In this document: piece by piece, positions 53,226-62,423 of the stretch | How positions within the stretch are numbered: position 1 is the first letter of the stretch | How the letters are laid out: every line of letters starts with the position of its first letter | From: Marispirochaeta sp963667435 | GTDB taxonomy: Bacteria > Spirochaetota > Spirochaetia > JC444 > Marispirochaetaceae | DNA length: 64,000 bases | Direction: 5' to 3' | NCBI GenBank assembly: GCA_963667435.1 | Contig: OY763414.1 | Coordinates: 2,790,001-2,854,000, forward strand | Program-made: the position numbers and the translations under genes | Notes under the pieces: generated by a model | Told to the model about the DNA's origin: nothing | Seen by the model: only the letters and a program-made list of their open reading frames with translations | Database searches by the model: none

Positions 53226-54734
53226 ATGCGTATTATCCTGGTAAGTATAAATATTCCCGAAAGCCGCTGGCAGGTTCCCTATGCCGCGGCACGTCTCAAG
53301 GCTTCAGTGGAGGATATTCCGGCGGCTGAAGTCTCCCTGCTTACCGGAACCACCGCAGATTCCGGGGATGCCCTGCTTAAGAAGATCATTTCTCAGTCAC
53401 CCGATGTGGTGGGGTTTTCCCTCTATGTCTGGAACCACTCCGTATTAATGCAGACTGCCCGGGAACTTCGCAAAACGCTTCCAAATGTACAGCTGATTGC
53501 AGGCGGCCCGGAGGCAGGTTTTCTTTCTCCCCGGGAACAGGAAGTTTTTAACTGGGTAATTACCGGCGAGGGTGAAGTGGCCTTTGCCTCCCTTATTTCT
53601 GCTCTTCAGACTGAATCGGAAGGCACAACGGATACGGATACTGCTTTGGGAAAGGTTATTGCCGGAGGTGCAGTTCCCTCTCCGGATAAACTAGTCTCTC
53701 CCTATGTTTCCGGGATTCTAAAACCATCAGAGTATTCAGATCTTCTCTGGGAGCTCTCCCGGGGCTGTCCGTACAATTGCGCGTTCTGTTATGAATCCCG
53801 GGGAGAGAAGGGGGTGCGCTTCTTTTCTGCCGAAACCGCCGCTTTAGAACTGGATCTTTTCCAGAATGCAGGGGTGGAGCATCTGTTTGTGCTCGATCCC
53901 ACCTTTAATTTTGACCGACCCCGGGCAACGGATATGCTGAAGCTGATGGCGGAGAGGGCTCCGGATGTACATTTTGTAATTGAGGTCAGGGCGGAGCTTC
54001 TAAATGAGGAGACGGTTGAACTCCTTTCCCGGATTAACTGCTCACTGCAGATAGGTATTCAGAGTGTACATCCCGAGGTCCTCAAACTTATAAACCGCAG
54101 CATGAATGCCCGCCGCTTTATAGAGAACGTGGAGCTTTTGAATGAGTACGGCATAATCTTCGGCTTCGATCTGATCTACGGGCTCCCCGGAGACAGCCCT
54201 GAGGGGTTTTACGAAAGCTTCGACGGTGCCATGGTGCTGCTGCCCAACCACCTTGATATCTTTCCGCTGTCCATACTTCCCGGAACTGACCTTTTCGACC
54301 GGGCCGGAGAGTTAGGTCTGAAGGCGATGCAGGAGAATCCCTACACCATTGTTTCTTCTCCCGGTTTTTCCGAGGAGGAGATGGCAGCTCTCGGGGATTT
54401 TACTGCAGCTTTTGATGCCTTCTACAATCAGGGCAAGGCTGTGCAGTGGTTCAATCTGATTACAGAGTATCTTGAGATTCTCCCTTCAGAAGTTTTTCGC
54501 CGTTTTTCTAGCTATGAGATTTCCGGTGATTCCCTGCTGGAATGGCAGCTGTCTCTAATCAGCAGGCTGTTTGCAGATTACGGAAAGGACTCCGGGACTC
54601 CTGCAGCCCTGGATATGATACGTTTTTTTGGTGGAGCAAATACCCTGCACTATAACAGTAGGGATCTGATCGGACACCTTGAAGACGGCATTACCGATTT
54701 TGATGAGCTTTCACACTTTGTAGCTCCCCTATAG
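53226..54734 (+). CDS. B12-binding-domain radical SAM protein
   Basis: A 502-residue protein with an N-terminal cobalamin-binding Rossmann-like domain (about 1-150; SPDVVGFSLYVWN, VQLIAGGPEAG), the radical SAM motif CPYNCAFC at about residues 180-187, the barrel (LQIGIQSVHPEVLKLINR, GFDLIYGLPGD) and a C-terminal helical part. No DxHxxG lower-axial motif is seen in the first domain, so cobalamin may bind base-off or not at all. Relatives are BchE-like methyltransferases/cyclases and uncharacterised proteins. It lies between the ECF operon and the chemotaxis operon; function and operon membership are unclear. Confidence 0.82.
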   Translation: MRIILVSINIPESRWQVPYAAARLKASVEDIPAAEVSLLTGTTADSGDALLKKIISQSPDVVGFSLYVWNHSVLMQTARELRKTLPNVQLIAGGPEAGFLSPREQEVFNWVITGEGEVAFASLISALQTESEGTTDTDTALGKVIAGGAVPSPDKLVSPYVSGILKPSEYSDLLWELSRGCPYNCAFCYESRGEKGVRFFSAETAALELDLFQNAGVEHLFVLDPTFNFDRPRATDMLKLMAERAPDVHFVIEVRAELLNEETVELLSRINCSLQIGIQSVHPEVLKLINRSMNARRFIENVELLNEYGIIFGFDLIYGLPGDSPEGFYESFDGAMVLLPNHLDIFPLSILPGTDLFDRAGELGLKAMQENPYTIVSSPGFSEEEMAALGDFTAAFDAFYNQGKAVQWFNLITEYLEILPSEVFRRFSSYEISGDSLLEWQLSLISRLFADYGKDSGTPAALDMIRFFGGANTLHYNSRDLIGHLEDGITDFDELSHFVAPL

Positions 54735-54789
54735 AAAAGCCCCGGTCCAGTATTTGCATTTCTGTCTCCTGTAAATAATAATTTTCATT

Positions 54790-55221
54790 ATGGATAGTAC
54801 TCATGACTCGGATCAGCGGTCCCGTATCAGGCGCCATCTGCTTGTTTATCTGGAAGTTGTCAATTCAGATTCAGGAGAATCTCTCGGCAGAATCGGCGAT
54901 CTGAACCGGTCAGGCTTTCTGCTTCTTTCCAGAAAAGCATTCGATACCGGGCAGGCAGTTCCTGCGGGAATCATCCTTCCAAAACAGATGGATTTCCGGA
55001 ATACCCGTCTTGATCTTGCCGTCCGTGTACGCTGGTGTCGTATGGATAACCGGCCGGACAGCTGGGTATGCGGTTGTGAGTTTACAGATCCCGGGGAGCA
55101 GGAGCTTGGTATTATCGATGCTCTTGTCGGCCGTCTTGGTTTTTCCGACGGCACCCGCCGCATTTTTCTTAGAAATGATCAGAATGTTTTTCTCGATACA
55201 GACAGCGCCACGGGAGAATAG
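54790..55221 (+). CDS. PilZ-domain c-di-GMP receptor
   Basis: A 143-residue single-domain protein. The c-di-GMP-binding motifs are RIRRHL (RxxxR-like) near residue 12 and DLNRSGFLL (DxSxxG-like, with Asn-Arg inserted as D-L-N-R-S-G) near residue 37. It stands at the head of the chemotaxis operon, immediately before the first MCP gene (stop and start adjacent), and so could link c-di-GMP levels, including from the cyclase at 3063, to motility. Confidence 0.82.
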   Translation: MDSTHDSDQRSRIRRHLLVYLEVVNSDSGESLGRIGDLNRSGFLLLSRKAFDTGQAVPAGIILPKQMDFRNTRLDLAVRVRWCRMDNRPDSWVCGCEFTDPGEQELGIIDALVGRLGFSDGTRRIFLRNDQNVFLDTDSATGE

Positions 55222-56973
55222 ATGAAAACAGCAGACAATAAATCGAACGGACAAGGCAGCTTTGTTTTCCGGTTTTTTCAAACTGAATCCATTGGTCTTG
55301 GTTTGGGAGTTCCGGCGGCGGCAGCCTATGTGCTGCTGCTCCTGGATCTGTCGCCTCTGCAGGTGCAGAAAACAATTCAGTTTCTTATAATTGTAGCACT
55401 TGTGGTTGTCGGTGGAATTGCCATGCCTGTCAATTACATGCTGGTTAAGCCCATTACTCCTCTGCTGAAGGAGTTGAAAAAAGGTGAGATGAGCAGCTCC
55501 CGGGGGCAGAAGCTTTATCTTCTGCTTATGAATCTTCCCCTGAAGCATGCAGTAATGCTCTTTGTCCGTATTGCCGGAGGATCGGTAGTTGTCACCCTGT
55601 ACATGCTTATCTTTCTCAAGGTTGAGCTAATCAAGGTGGTAATGGCTATTACTCTGTCAGCCTACGGTGCGTATCTGGCGGCCATTACGGTTTACATGGC
55701 TGCGGCGGCACTGGTCAGACAGCCCGGACAGACCATTGTCTCCCGGGATCTGCTTCCTGAGAAGTTTATTGAAAAAAGGAAGATTTTCGGTCTCGGTGTT
55801 ATAAAAAGAAACCTGCTGTTTCTTATTGTGCCTATTGTTCTTACCAACCTTACTATCTTTTTTACCTTTTACTCTGCCCACATTTCCGGTGTGGCTATGG
55901 ACCAGCTTGTAGGTCGGGTTGCCGGTGTCCTTGTGGTTAATACTATTACCCTGCTTATAGCCATTGCCCTTGCGATTTTTATGATGTACCGGCCCATTAA
56001 AATCCTTGTCGCTTCCCTGGGGAAATTTCTGCATGCCGGCCGGGGCGAGACAGACCCTATTCCAACGGATCTCTCCGATGATTTCGCCTATATCAGTCAT
56101 CTGATGAACAAGGCCATAGAGAGCCTTCACCAGATTATTATTAAGGTGGAAGATGCAACGCTTGTTCTTACCGATTCGGTACAGGAGTTGTCCGCCTCTT
56201 CTGCCCAGATCTCAACAACATCCAATGAACAGGCTGCCGCGGTGAAAGAGATTGTTACCACCATGGAAGATGCGGATCAGCTGGCCAGGATGATAGCGGC
56301 AAGCATCCATGAGGTGACTGGAACAGTCCGGAGCACCACAAGTGCCGTGGAGTCGGGCAAGCAGCGTATAGCCATGAGCCTCAGCAAAATGGATGAGATC
56401 AGTGAATCCAACGGCAAAACCATTGCAGAAATACGTTCTCTTGGAGAAAAGATTGACAGTATCTGGGACATCGTAAATATCATCAACGGAATTGCCAACC
56501 AGACAAAAATTATTGCATTCAATGCGGAGCTTGAGGCTTCTGCTGCCGGGGATGCAGGTAAAAACTTTCAGATAGTGGCCACCGAGATCAGGCGTCTTGC
56601 GGACAGTACGGTGTCGTCAACTTCAGAAATCCGCAAGAAGATACAGGAAATTCAGCAGTCATCCGATGAAGTTATTTCGGCTTCGGAAGATGGAACCCGC
56701 AAAATCAACCATGGGCGTGATCTTTCCAGTGCCCTCAATGATGACTTCAGCGAAATAAAGAGTCTTGCCGATATTTCTGCCTGCTCCGCCGATGAGATTG
56801 AATCTTCGGTGAACCAGCAGGTTCTGTCCTTTGAGCAGATTCTTGCAACCCTGAGGCAGATAGCCGACGGGATTGAATACTTTGCGGAATCGACAAAATC
56901 AACCAGTACCTCTTCGGAGCAGCTGCGGCAGATGGCGGATTCCCTGAGTCAGCTGGTGAAGGGAGGTGAATGA
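55222..56973 (+). CDS. methyl-accepting chemotaxis protein with integral-membrane sensor
   Basis: A 583-residue chemoreceptor. The N-terminal 270 residues form about six membrane helices with no large periplasmic domain, an uncommon layout that suggests sensing within the membrane or from an electron-transport signal. A HAMP-like segment (about 255-305) follows, then the cytoplasmic MCP hairpin with the tip NIINGIANQTKIIAFNAE and EIRRLADST. Its tip region is almost identical in sequence to that of the next MCP, so one probably arose by domain duplication. It overlaps the next gene by four bases. Confidence 0.9.
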   Translation: MKTADNKSNGQGSFVFRFFQTESIGLGLGVPAAAAYVLLLLDLSPLQVQKTIQFLIIVALVVVGGIAMPVNYMLVKPITPLLKELKKGEMSSSRGQKLYLLLMNLPLKHAVMLFVRIAGGSVVVTLYMLIFLKVELIKVVMAITLSAYGAYLAAITVYMAAAALVRQPGQTIVSRDLLPEKFIEKRKIFGLGVIKRNLLFLIVPIVLTNLTIFFTFYSAHISGVAMDQLVGRVAGVLVVNTITLLIAIALAIFMMYRPIKILVASLGKFLHAGRGETDPIPTDLSDDFAYISHLMNKAIESLHQIIIKVEDATLVLTDSVQELSASSAQISTTSNEQAAAVKEIVTTMEDADQLARMIAASIHEVTGTVRSTTSAVESGKQRIAMSLSKMDEISESNGKTIAEIRSLGEKIDSIWDIVNIINGIANQTKIIAFNAELEASAAGDAGKNFQIVATEIRRLADSTVSSTSEIRKKIQEIQQSSDEVISASEDGTRKINHGRDLSSALNDDFSEIKSLADISACSADEIESSVNQQVLSFEQILATLRQIADGIEYFAESTKSTSTSSEQLRQMADSLSQLVKGGE

Positions 56974-58967
56974 TGTTTGGAAAAGGGGTCTTGTCCAGTA
57001 TTAAGGTGCGCATTCAGTTAATCTTCGCAGCAGTGTATATCATTTTTGTCAGCGGGCTTAGTGTGGGAGTTTTTATGAGTCTGTCTGATGGCTTTGAAAA
57101 ACAGTTCCACCGGCAGATCAGCAATACAACCGAACTTATTTACCAGCTGACCGACAGTTATGTGGATTCCAGTGCGAAAAATTATCTGATAGGCATGGCG
57201 GAATCCGTTAAACGGCTCGTTGCCTATGAGTACAGTCTGTATGAAAAAGGCGAACTCACTGAAGCGGAGGCCTGGGCCAATGCCCGCCGCATAATTCTTG
57301 ATCCCGATTTCGGCCGTATCGGCAAAACCGGCTATCTTGCCGGCGTAAGCGGTGACGGCATTCTAATTATTCATCCCCGGTCGGAAGGCGCGGATGCCAG
57401 CGGAAACGACTTCATGAAGGAGGCTATGGTTAAGCGGGATGGCTATATTGAGTACATGTGGAAGAATGTCGGGGAGGACAAAGCACGGGCCAAGGCAGGC
57501 GGGATGGCCTATTTTGAACCCTGGAATCTGATCATCTGGGCATCTTCCTATAAAAGTGAATTCTCAAGCCTGGTGGATCTTGGTGAACTGGAAAAAAGAA
57601 TTCTCAGTATAAAAATAGGGGAGCACGGGTATCCCTATATTATCGACGGTAAAGGAAACATTCTTATTCATCCCACCCTCAAAGGGGAAAACTACTGGGA
57701 TGAACAGGCTGCAGACGGACGCTATTTTGTGCGTGAAATGATTGAAAAGAAGAATGGTATGATCCGGTACGAAATGGTGGGGGATGAGAAGGGCCAGGGG
57801 GCACTGGCAGCCTTCCGCTACTATCCAGATCTGGATATCTATATTGTAAGCAAGGTCTATGAGAGAGATATGTACGGTCTTATAAATAAGATCCGTATTA
57901 TCAGCCAGATCCTTGTTTTTGTGGGATTGATTGTTACCAACATTCTTATAGCTCTGCTGCTGAATAAAATACTTAAACCTCTTGATAAGATCACTGAACT
58001 GACCAGACAGGTCGGCAACGGCGATCTTACCGGTCGTATCGATGATATAACGGGCGATGAGATCGGCATAATTGCCGACCAGTTCAACACTCTGGTGGAC
58101 GCCATGGCTAATATGCTGTCCCGGATAAAATCAACTTCCTTTGAACTCTTTGACTCCGTTCAGAGTCTATCCGTATCCAATCAGGAAATAAACGCCACCT
58201 CGAATCAGCAGGCTGCCGCGGTTAAAGAGATCGTCACCACCATGGAAGACTCGGATTCCCTCTCCAAGAGTATTGCCAACCGGGTAAGTGAGGTTGCGAA
58301 AATATCAAATCAGACACGAACAGTCGTTCAAACCGGGTTTGATACCGTGCAGACGAGCCTGGACAAGATGGAGGAGATTAAGGTTTCCAACTCGGAAACT
58401 ATCAATGGAATACGCTCTCTGGGAGAGCGGATTGAGAATATCTGGGAGATTGTTAACATAATCAACGGCATAGCGGATCAGACTAAAATAATTGCCTTTA
58501 ATGCGGAGCTGGAAGCCTCCGCGGCAGGTGAGGCGGGAAAGAACTTTCAGATTGTTGCAACAGAGATCCGTCGGCTGGCGGACAGCACAATGACCTCCAC
58601 CAATGAGATCAAAACAAAGATCAACGAGATTCAGCACTCCTCGGATAACCTGATCATTGCTTCTGAAGAGGGTACCGAACATATCCGCAAAGGAGGAGAA
58701 TTATCCGGGGAGATCCGCAAGATTTTTGAAGACGTGTTGAGCTCCGCTGAAATCTCCGCAGAATCAGCTGAACAGATTGCCTCATCAATCAATCAGCAGG
58801 TAGGTGCCTTTGAGCAGATCCTGCAGACCCTTAAGCAGATCTCCGAGGGAATCGATAATTTCGTGATTTCCATAAAATCAACAACCACCTCTTCGGTGAA
58901 ACTGAAGGAGATGGCTGAGGGCTTGAACGATATGGTTTCCGGGTATCAGGTTCACGAAAATGAATAA
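56970..58967 (+). CDS. methyl-accepting chemotaxis protein with Cache sensor domain
   Basis: A 665-residue chemoreceptor: membrane helix at about 12-34, a periplasmic double-Cache-like domain (about 40-305; FGRIGKTGYLAGVSGDGILIIHP and GEHGYPYIIDGKGNILIHP are the two repeated Cache cores), second helix (about 308-332), HAMP (about 333-385) and the signalling hairpin with NIINGIADQTKIIAFNAE. Cache domains typically bind amino acids, organic acids or amines. ATGs are at 56970 and 56973, the first overlapping the previous stop. Confidence 0.92.
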   Translation: MMFGKGVLSSIKVRIQLIFAAVYIIFVSGLSVGVFMSLSDGFEKQFHRQISNTTELIYQLTDSYVDSSAKNYLIGMAESVKRLVAYEYSLYEKGELTEAEAWANARRIILDPDFGRIGKTGYLAGVSGDGILIIHPRSEGADASGNDFMKEAMVKRDGYIEYMWKNVGEDKARAKAGGMAYFEPWNLIIWASSYKSEFSSLVDLGELEKRILSIKIGEHGYPYIIDGKGNILIHPTLKGENYWDEQAADGRYFVREMIEKKNGMIRYEMVGDEKGQGALAAFRYYPDLDIYIVSKVYERDMYGLINKIRIISQILVFVGLIVTNILIALLLNKILKPLDKITELTRQVGNGDLTGRIDDITGDEIGIIADQFNTLVDAMANMLSRIKSTSFELFDSVQSLSVSNQEINATSNQQAAAVKEIVTTMEDSDSLSKSIANRVSEVAKISNQTRTVVQTGFDTVQTSLDKMEEIKVSNSETINGIRSLGERIENIWEIVNIINGIADQTKIIAFNAELEASAAGEAGKNFQIVATEIRRLADSTMTSTNEIKTKINEIQHSSDNLIIASEEGTEHIRKGGELSGEIRKIFEDVLSSAEISAESAEQIASSINQQVGAFEQILQTLKQISEGIDNFVISIKSTTTSSVKLKEMAEGLNDMVSGYQVHENE

Positions 58968-59466
58968 CGGCGAACTCCTAAAACAGATCGAAGAAGCCTC
59001 TTCCCGGAAAGAAGCGCAGAACAGTACCGGGGAAGGCAAAACGGTGAAGGTTATGGTCTTCCTGGTGGACGAAAAAAAATACGGCTTTTATGCCGAGGAT
59101 ATCCGGGAGATAATCCTTGATTATCCCCTCTTTTTTGTCCCTTTTGTTCCGCCCTATGTCCGGGGATTCCTGAACCGCCATGGAGAACCCTATACCGTAC
59201 TGGACCTGAATGTTCTGTTTGACCAGAAGCGGCTGGAAAGTTCCACCTTCCTTGTTCTGAACCGGGACAATGATCAGCTTGCGGTCATAATAAGCGAGAT
59301 CCTTGAGATTGTTAAAATTCCTGAAAAGGATATTCATATGGTATCCAGTGATACCGGAGAAGAGGGGTATTTTCTGGGATCCATTACTTCTGAGAGCAAA
59401 GAGATCTTTATTGTGGATGTGGAAAAGGTGCTGGACCGGTTGAGCCGGGATGTTGCCGCCGGATAA
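58960..59466 (+). CDS. cheW: chemotaxis coupling protein CheW
   Basis: A 168-residue CheW: two five-stranded beta barrels with VKVMVFLVDEKKYGFYAEDI, VPPYVRGFLNRHGEPYTVLDL and the usual C-terminal VEKVL. It bridges chemoreceptors and CheA. It overlaps the MCP gene by eight bases. Confidence 0.93.
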   Translation: MNNGELLKQIEEASSRKEAQNSTGEGKTVKVMVFLVDEKKYGFYAEDIREIILDYPLFFVPFVPPYVRGFLNRHGEPYTVLDLNVLFDQKRLESSTFLVLNRDNDQLAVIISEILEIVKIPEKDIHMVSSDTGEEGYFLGSITSESKEIFIVDVEKVLDRLSRDVAAG

Positions 59467-59473
59467 GGCTTGC

Positions 59474-59998
59474 ATGAAAGAGTCTCAGGATTTTCTCCTT
59501 GTTGAACAGGGTGCTGCCGGATTTCTCATTAATCGGGAGCAGTTTTATGCCAGTCTTTACCTTCAGGATCTCAAGCCTCTGACAGGGACTGATGATGACT
59601 CCAGGCGATATTGTGCCGGCACCATCGATTTCCGGGATGAGCAGATCCTTGTATATGACCTTGACCGCAGGCTGGGGGAGCTGTTCCAGCTTGAAGCCGA
59701 TCCGGGGCTGTCTATTGCCCTTGTTGCAGATGTCTCTGCTTTTTCTGAAAAGGCACGGCAGCAATTCCGGGAGATGGCGGAGATAAAAGCCCCGGAGGTG
59801 AGCCGAAATACCGTTGCCTACAGAATAGGCAGCAGGGCGGAAATAAAGAACCTCCCTCTTTCACAGGTAAAGCTGATACCTGCCGGGCTTAAAGAGCTGC
59901 TTCGTTCGAAAGGTGTGTATGGCTGCAGATTCGGACAGGAGATACAGATTTACTATTTTGTGGATATAGAAAAGCTTTCTTTCGGATTGTTGGAGTAA
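59474..59998 (+). CDS. second, divergent CheW-like protein
   Basis: A 174-residue protein with the CheW-like layout (DFLLVEQGAAGFLINREQFY; YCAGTIDFRDEQILVYDLDR) but poor conservation of receptor- and kinase-contact surfaces. The ATG at 59474 has GGATAAGG upstream; an earlier ATG at 59450 overlaps cheW. It may be a CheV-like or array-accessory adaptor lacking a receiver. Confidence 0.65.
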   Translation: MKESQDFLLVEQGAAGFLINREQFYASLYLQDLKPLTGTDDDSRRYCAGTIDFRDEQILVYDLDRRLGELFQLEADPGLSIALVADVSAFSEKARQQFREMAEIKAPEVSRNTVAYRIGSRAEIKNLPLSQVKLIPAGLKELLRSKGVYGCRFGQEIQIYYFVDIEKLSFGLLE

Positions 59999-60000
59999 AG

Positions 60001-61035
60001 ATGGTAACACAGGAAAAACTGCGCCTTCTTTTAGTAGATGATTCAGCCCTGGTACGCAGTATCCTGAAGCAGGTTTTTTCGGATGATCCGGAGATATCTG
60101 TGGTGGGAGAAGCTTCCAATGGGCTCGCCGGCTGTGAAGAAAACCTTCGCCTGAAGCCGGATGCAATTATCATGGATCTGGAAATGCCGGTTATGGACGG
60201 AATCTCCGCCACTGGTAGGATTATGCAGGAGCAGCCTGTACCGGTGATTATTTTTTCCAGTGCGGTAAATGCTGCCAGCAGTTTTGATGCGGTAGCTGCC
60301 GGTGCAGTGGATATTATTCCCAAGCCGGACATGGATGAAATCGGTTCGCCGAAGTTTATTCAGTCCTTCAAGGAAAAGGTGAACGCTGCACGGAAAACCC
60401 ATTCTAAAGCGGTCGGGGGCAAAGCAGCTGCCCTGAAAATGACCTCGCAGGCAGTTCTTCCCGAAGTGGAAGCTGTGGTGATCGGTGCTTCCACCGGAGG
60501 GCCCCAAGCGGTCCGTACGCTTCTTTCTGCCCTGCCCGCCGGCTTTCCCGTAGGGATTGCCATCGTTCAGCACCTTGAAACCGGATTCGACCGGGGCTAT
60601 GCGGCGTGGTTGAATGACAGTTCAAGGCTCAAAGTACGCCTGGCGGAAAATAATGACCGGTTTACCCCGGGAGAGGTACTGGTCTCTCCAGTGGATATTC
60701 ACCTCGCCGTACGAAACGGCAGGCTGCAGCTTGAAGATACTCCCAGGGTGGAGAATCAGAAGCCCGCGGTTGATGTTCTGTTTTCTACTGCCTCAGAATA
60801 CTACAGGGACCGTCTTCTCGCTGTGCTGCTTACGGGAATGGGTCGTGACGGTGCTTCGGGGTGTAAAAAGATTATCGACTCCGGGGGCTACACTCTTGTT
60901 CAGGATAAAGAGAGCAGCGCAATTTACGGCATGCCCCGGGCTGCCGCGGAGATCGGCGGCGCTTCAGAAATTCAGTCACTTTCCTTAATGGCGGAGAGGC
61001 TCTGTTCGCTTTTAGGAGTCAGTCCGAATTCATGA
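60001..61035 (+). CDS. cheB: protein-glutamate methylesterase/glutaminase CheB
   Basis: A 344-residue two-domain response regulator. The receiver has acidic pair DD at 13-14 and phospho-acceptor D59 (IIMDLEMPVMDG). The methylesterase has the catalytic Ser S164 in GASTGGPQA, the His in IVQHLETGF and the Asp in LTGMGRDGA. It demethylates MCPs for adaptation. It overlaps cheR by four bases. Confidence 0.95.
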   Translation: MVTQEKLRLLLVDDSALVRSILKQVFSDDPEISVVGEASNGLAGCEENLRLKPDAIIMDLEMPVMDGISATGRIMQEQPVPVIIFSSAVNAASSFDAVAAGAVDIIPKPDMDEIGSPKFIQSFKEKVNAARKTHSKAVGGKAAALKMTSQAVLPEVEAVVIGASTGGPQAVRTLLSALPAGFPVGIAIVQHLETGFDRGYAAWLNDSSRLKVRLAENNDRFTPGEVLVSPVDIHLAVRNGRLQLEDTPRVENQKPAVDVLFSTASEYYRDRLLAVLLTGMGRDGASGCKKIIDSGGYTLVQDKESSAIYGMPRAAAEIGGASEIQSLSLMAERLCSLLGVSPNS

Positions 61036-62423
61036 TACACACTCCTCATATGCTTACAGAAAAAATGCTCTCCTTTATTGAATCCAGAACTGGTATTCAT
61101 CTGCCGGAAACCGGATACCGTCAGGTGGATGCATTTCTGGAGGAGCGTATAGCCCTGCTGGGTGTTTCGTTGAACCGGTATCTTGAGCTTCTGGATACAG
61201 TCCCTGATGAACGGCATGCCTTTCTGGATGCAATTACCATAAATGAAACCTATTTTTTTCGTGAAGAGCGCCATTTTTCAGTTTTAGAGAGTGAGATATT
61301 TCCGGCTCTCAAAGAAAAAGGTGTTTCCCGGCCGGGGATATGGAGTGCAGCCTGTTCTACTGGTGAAGAGGCGGTTTCCCTGGCAGCCCTCGCTTGTCAG
61401 TTCTGGAGCAGCAGTAATGTAAGAGTGCTTGCAACGGATATAAACCGGTCTGCCATTGAGCGGCTTCATTCCGGAATCTACCGCCGCAGCTCCTTCCGGC
61501 ATGACGGAGAGAGGTACCACCATCTGCTGAATCCCTATCTTGATGAGCAGGGCACACGGGTTCAGGTATCCGCATCACTTCTTGAAAACATAGACTCACA
61601 CTGGATTAACCTTTCAGACAGTAAGTATGAAGGGATTTCCGGAAACCTTCATGTGGTTTTTCTCAGAAACATGCTTATTTATGTAAGCTTTGAACGGCGG
61701 CTGGAAATCCTTGCGCGTATTGCGGAGCTCCTTGAGGAAGGTGGTTTTCTTTTCCTGAGTTCCACTGAGATTCCTTTGTTGAAGCATCCGGACATGCAGT
61801 TGAAACTAAGTGGGGGCAGTTACTATTTTCAGAAAAAAACCGTTGCCCCTGTGGAAACGAAGGGTGAAAAAACAGAGAAGAGTATGTCTCCGTCGCAGAG
61901 GAAGAGGAAAAAACCAGCTCCGCTGCGTCTTGTGGATATACTGCAGCGGGTGAGACTGGTCTCTGATGCAGATGCAATTCCGGAGGAGGATGACCCTGCA
62001 GAGGAAGCTGCGCGGATTCTGCTTCAGGCAGTACATCTGGTAAACGCCGGTGACTTCGCCAAGGGAGAAGCTGCGGTACTGGCACTGGAGGCTTTAAGCG
62101 GTGCCAATGAAATAACTGCATATATCCTCGGCCTTTCTGCTCTGCGTCAGGACAGGCGCGAAAAGGCTCTCCACTTTTTTGCTGCTTCTGCAGCGGGGAA
62201 TGCTGAATTCTGGCCTGCCCTGTTTCAGCATGCCATGCTTCTTCGCCGGGATGAACCCGGGAGGGCTTCCCGGGAGTTTTCGTCGGTTCTCCGGTCGGTG
62301 AGAAAGTACCGGAAACAGGGGGACGGGCTTTACAATTTTCTGTTAGAGGGCTTCGACTCTCAGTATTTTGCCGGAATTTGTGAAGGCTGGATTACCAGAC
62401 TGGAATCTAAAAGGAGCATATGA
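61032..62423 (+). CDS. cheR: chemotaxis methyltransferase CheR with C-terminal repeat domain
   Basis: A 463-residue protein. CheR catalytic domain (about 1-270): ITINETYFFREERHF, SAM-binding WSAACSTGEEAVSLA and DINRSAIE, and FLRNMLIYVS. After a charged linker (KRKKPAPLR) a helical tail of about 130 residues looks like TPR repeats (ARILLQAVHLVNAGDFAKGEA; LGLSALRQDRREKALHFFA), as in CheR proteins that dock to partner proteins rather than the NWETF tail of MCPs. Both MCPs here lack such a tail. Confidence 0.92.
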   Translation: MIHTPHMLTEKMLSFIESRTGIHLPETGYRQVDAFLEERIALLGVSLNRYLELLDTVPDERHAFLDAITINETYFFREERHFSVLESEIFPALKEKGVSRPGIWSAACSTGEEAVSLAALACQFWSSSNVRVLATDINRSAIERLHSGIYRRSSFRHDGERYHHLLNPYLDEQGTRVQVSASLLENIDSHWINLSDSKYEGISGNLHVVFLRNMLIYVSFERRLEILARIAELLEEGGFLFLSSTEIPLLKHPDMQLKLSGGSYYFQKKTVAPVETKGEKTEKSMSPSQRKRKKPAPLRLVDILQRVRLVSDADAIPEEDDPAEEAARILLQAVHLVNAGDFAKGEAAVLALEALSGANEITAYILGLSALRQDRREKALHFFAASAAGNAEFWPALFQHAMLLRRDEPGRASREFSSVLRSVRKYRKQGDGLYNFLLEGFDSQYFAGICEGWITRLESKRSI

